A stretch of DNA of 14,619 nt, from positions 1 through 14,619 of the forward strand of contig CAZHMQ010000048.1 in the NCBI GenBank assembly GCA_964533645.1, written 5' to 3'. The notes beneath the pieces were generated by a model. The model saw only the letters and a list, made by a program, of their open reading frames with translations, made no database searches and was not told where the DNA came from. Made by a program: the position numbers and the translations under genes. Shown here piece by piece: positions 14,250 to 14,619 of the stretch; positions within the stretch are counted from its first letter, which is position 1; each line of letters starts with the position of its first letter. Source of the stretch: JABDBK01 sp964533645 (GTDB taxonomy: Bacteria > Pseudomonadota > Gammaproteobacteria > DSM-16500).

Positions 14250-14619
14250 ATGATACATACAGACTTACATAATGATTTAAATGACGCTCAACGCGAGGCG
14301 GTTTTAGCTCCTTTGTGCAATCAATTGGTATTAGCGGGAGCTGGTAGCGGCAAAACACGTGTATTAGTGCATAGAATTGCCTGGCTTATTCAACATGAAG
14401 GTTTTTCGCCTTTTAATATTTTATCTGTGACATTTACTAATAAAGCTGCTCATGAAATGCGCTCACGTATCGAACAGGTTTTAGGCGTTTCTGCCAAAAC
14501 TATGTGGATAGGTACTTTTCATAGTCTTGCGCATCGCTTGCTTAGGTTGCATTGGTCTCTCGCCAATCTTCCAGAAGGATTTCAAATACTCGATAGCGAT
14601 GACCAACAGCGCCTCATAC
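14250..14619 (+). CDS. uvrD: UvrD-type DNA helicase II, N-terminal part
   Basis: The first 123 codons of a superfamily 1A 3'-5' helicase; the gene runs out of the window. The Q-motif region LNDAQREAV (10-18) is followed by Walker A AGAGSGKT (29-36, K35), motif Ia TFTNKAAHEM (61-70) and motif Ib GTFHSLAHRLLR (88-99). FQILDSDDQQRL (111-122) matches UvrD closely and fits it better than Rep or PcrA of other groups. UvrD acts in nucleotide excision and mismatch repair. No Shine-Dalgarno sequence precedes the ATG. It is divergent from engB. Confidence 0.92.
   Translation, partial: MIHTDLHNDLNDAQREAVLAPLCNQLVLAGAGSGKTRVLVHRIAWLIQHEGFSPFNILSVTFTNKAAHEMRSRIEQVLGVSAKTMWIGTFHSLAHRLLRLHWSLANLPEGFQILDSDDQQRLI

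Noticed and set aside
1..14619. CRISPR arrays, replication origin, prophage genes or a novel multi-gene defence system
   Set aside because: No regularly spaced repeats, DnaA-box clusters, phage structural genes or unrecognised co-directional gene cluster were seen; nearly all space is taken by known families.

Overview
The window reads as the chromosome of an AT-rich gammaproteobacterium. The complete EF-P beta-lysylation locus (epmB, efp, epmA), the ybeZ-ybeY-ybeX group, EngB next to a UvrD-type helicase, and an OPT-family transporter all resemble gammaproteobacterial genes. The base composition and this gene mix are reminiscent of Legionella/Coxiella relatives, but that placement is inference and no marker here fixes the genus.

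Left part (1-5000), accessory in character. The 3' half of a tRNA-Arg (anticodon CCT) opens the window. Behind it, on the minus strand, is a VapBC-type toxin-antitoxin operon with a clear palindromic operator. Next, also on the minus strand, is a large copper-resistance protein in which a periplasmic multicopper oxidase (CopA-like) is joined in one reading frame to an outer-membrane barrel (CopB-like). A DHA1-type major facilitator transporter is divergent from it. A 5' fragment of a phytanoyl-CoA-dioxygenase-like gene follows and runs into the 3' end of corC.

Middle part (4969-11236), mostly core. The minus-strand operon phoH(ybeZ)-ybeY-corC(ybeX) has a recognisable promoter and supplies ribosome and rRNA maturation functions plus a CBS-domain protein. 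Its usual neighbours miaB and lnt are not here. A membrane-bound GT2 glycosyltransferase and epmB follow on the minus strand. Divergent from epmB are efp and epmA on the plus strand, which overlap by one base. EpmB makes (R)-beta-lysine, EpmA attaches it to Lys34 of EF-P, and EF-P relieves ribosome stalling at proline stretches. The efp leader contains a five-codon mini-ORF with a strong ribosome binding site.

Right part (11236-14619). Between the convergent epmA and OPT genes lies the wreck of an IS5-family insertion sequence: a transposase fragment with a frameshift, a possible terminal repeat forming part of the epmA stop codon, and a GC-rich hairpin element. Then come the OPT transporter and engB on the minus strand, and the first 123 codons of uvrD on the plus strand, cut by the window end.

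No CRISPR array, rRNA or complete mobile element is visible. No gene-free stretch exceeds 300 bases. I do not see an obviously new multi-gene system. The most unusual items are the CopA-CopB fusion, the efp leader mini-ORF, and the junk-filled junctions at corC and epmA.
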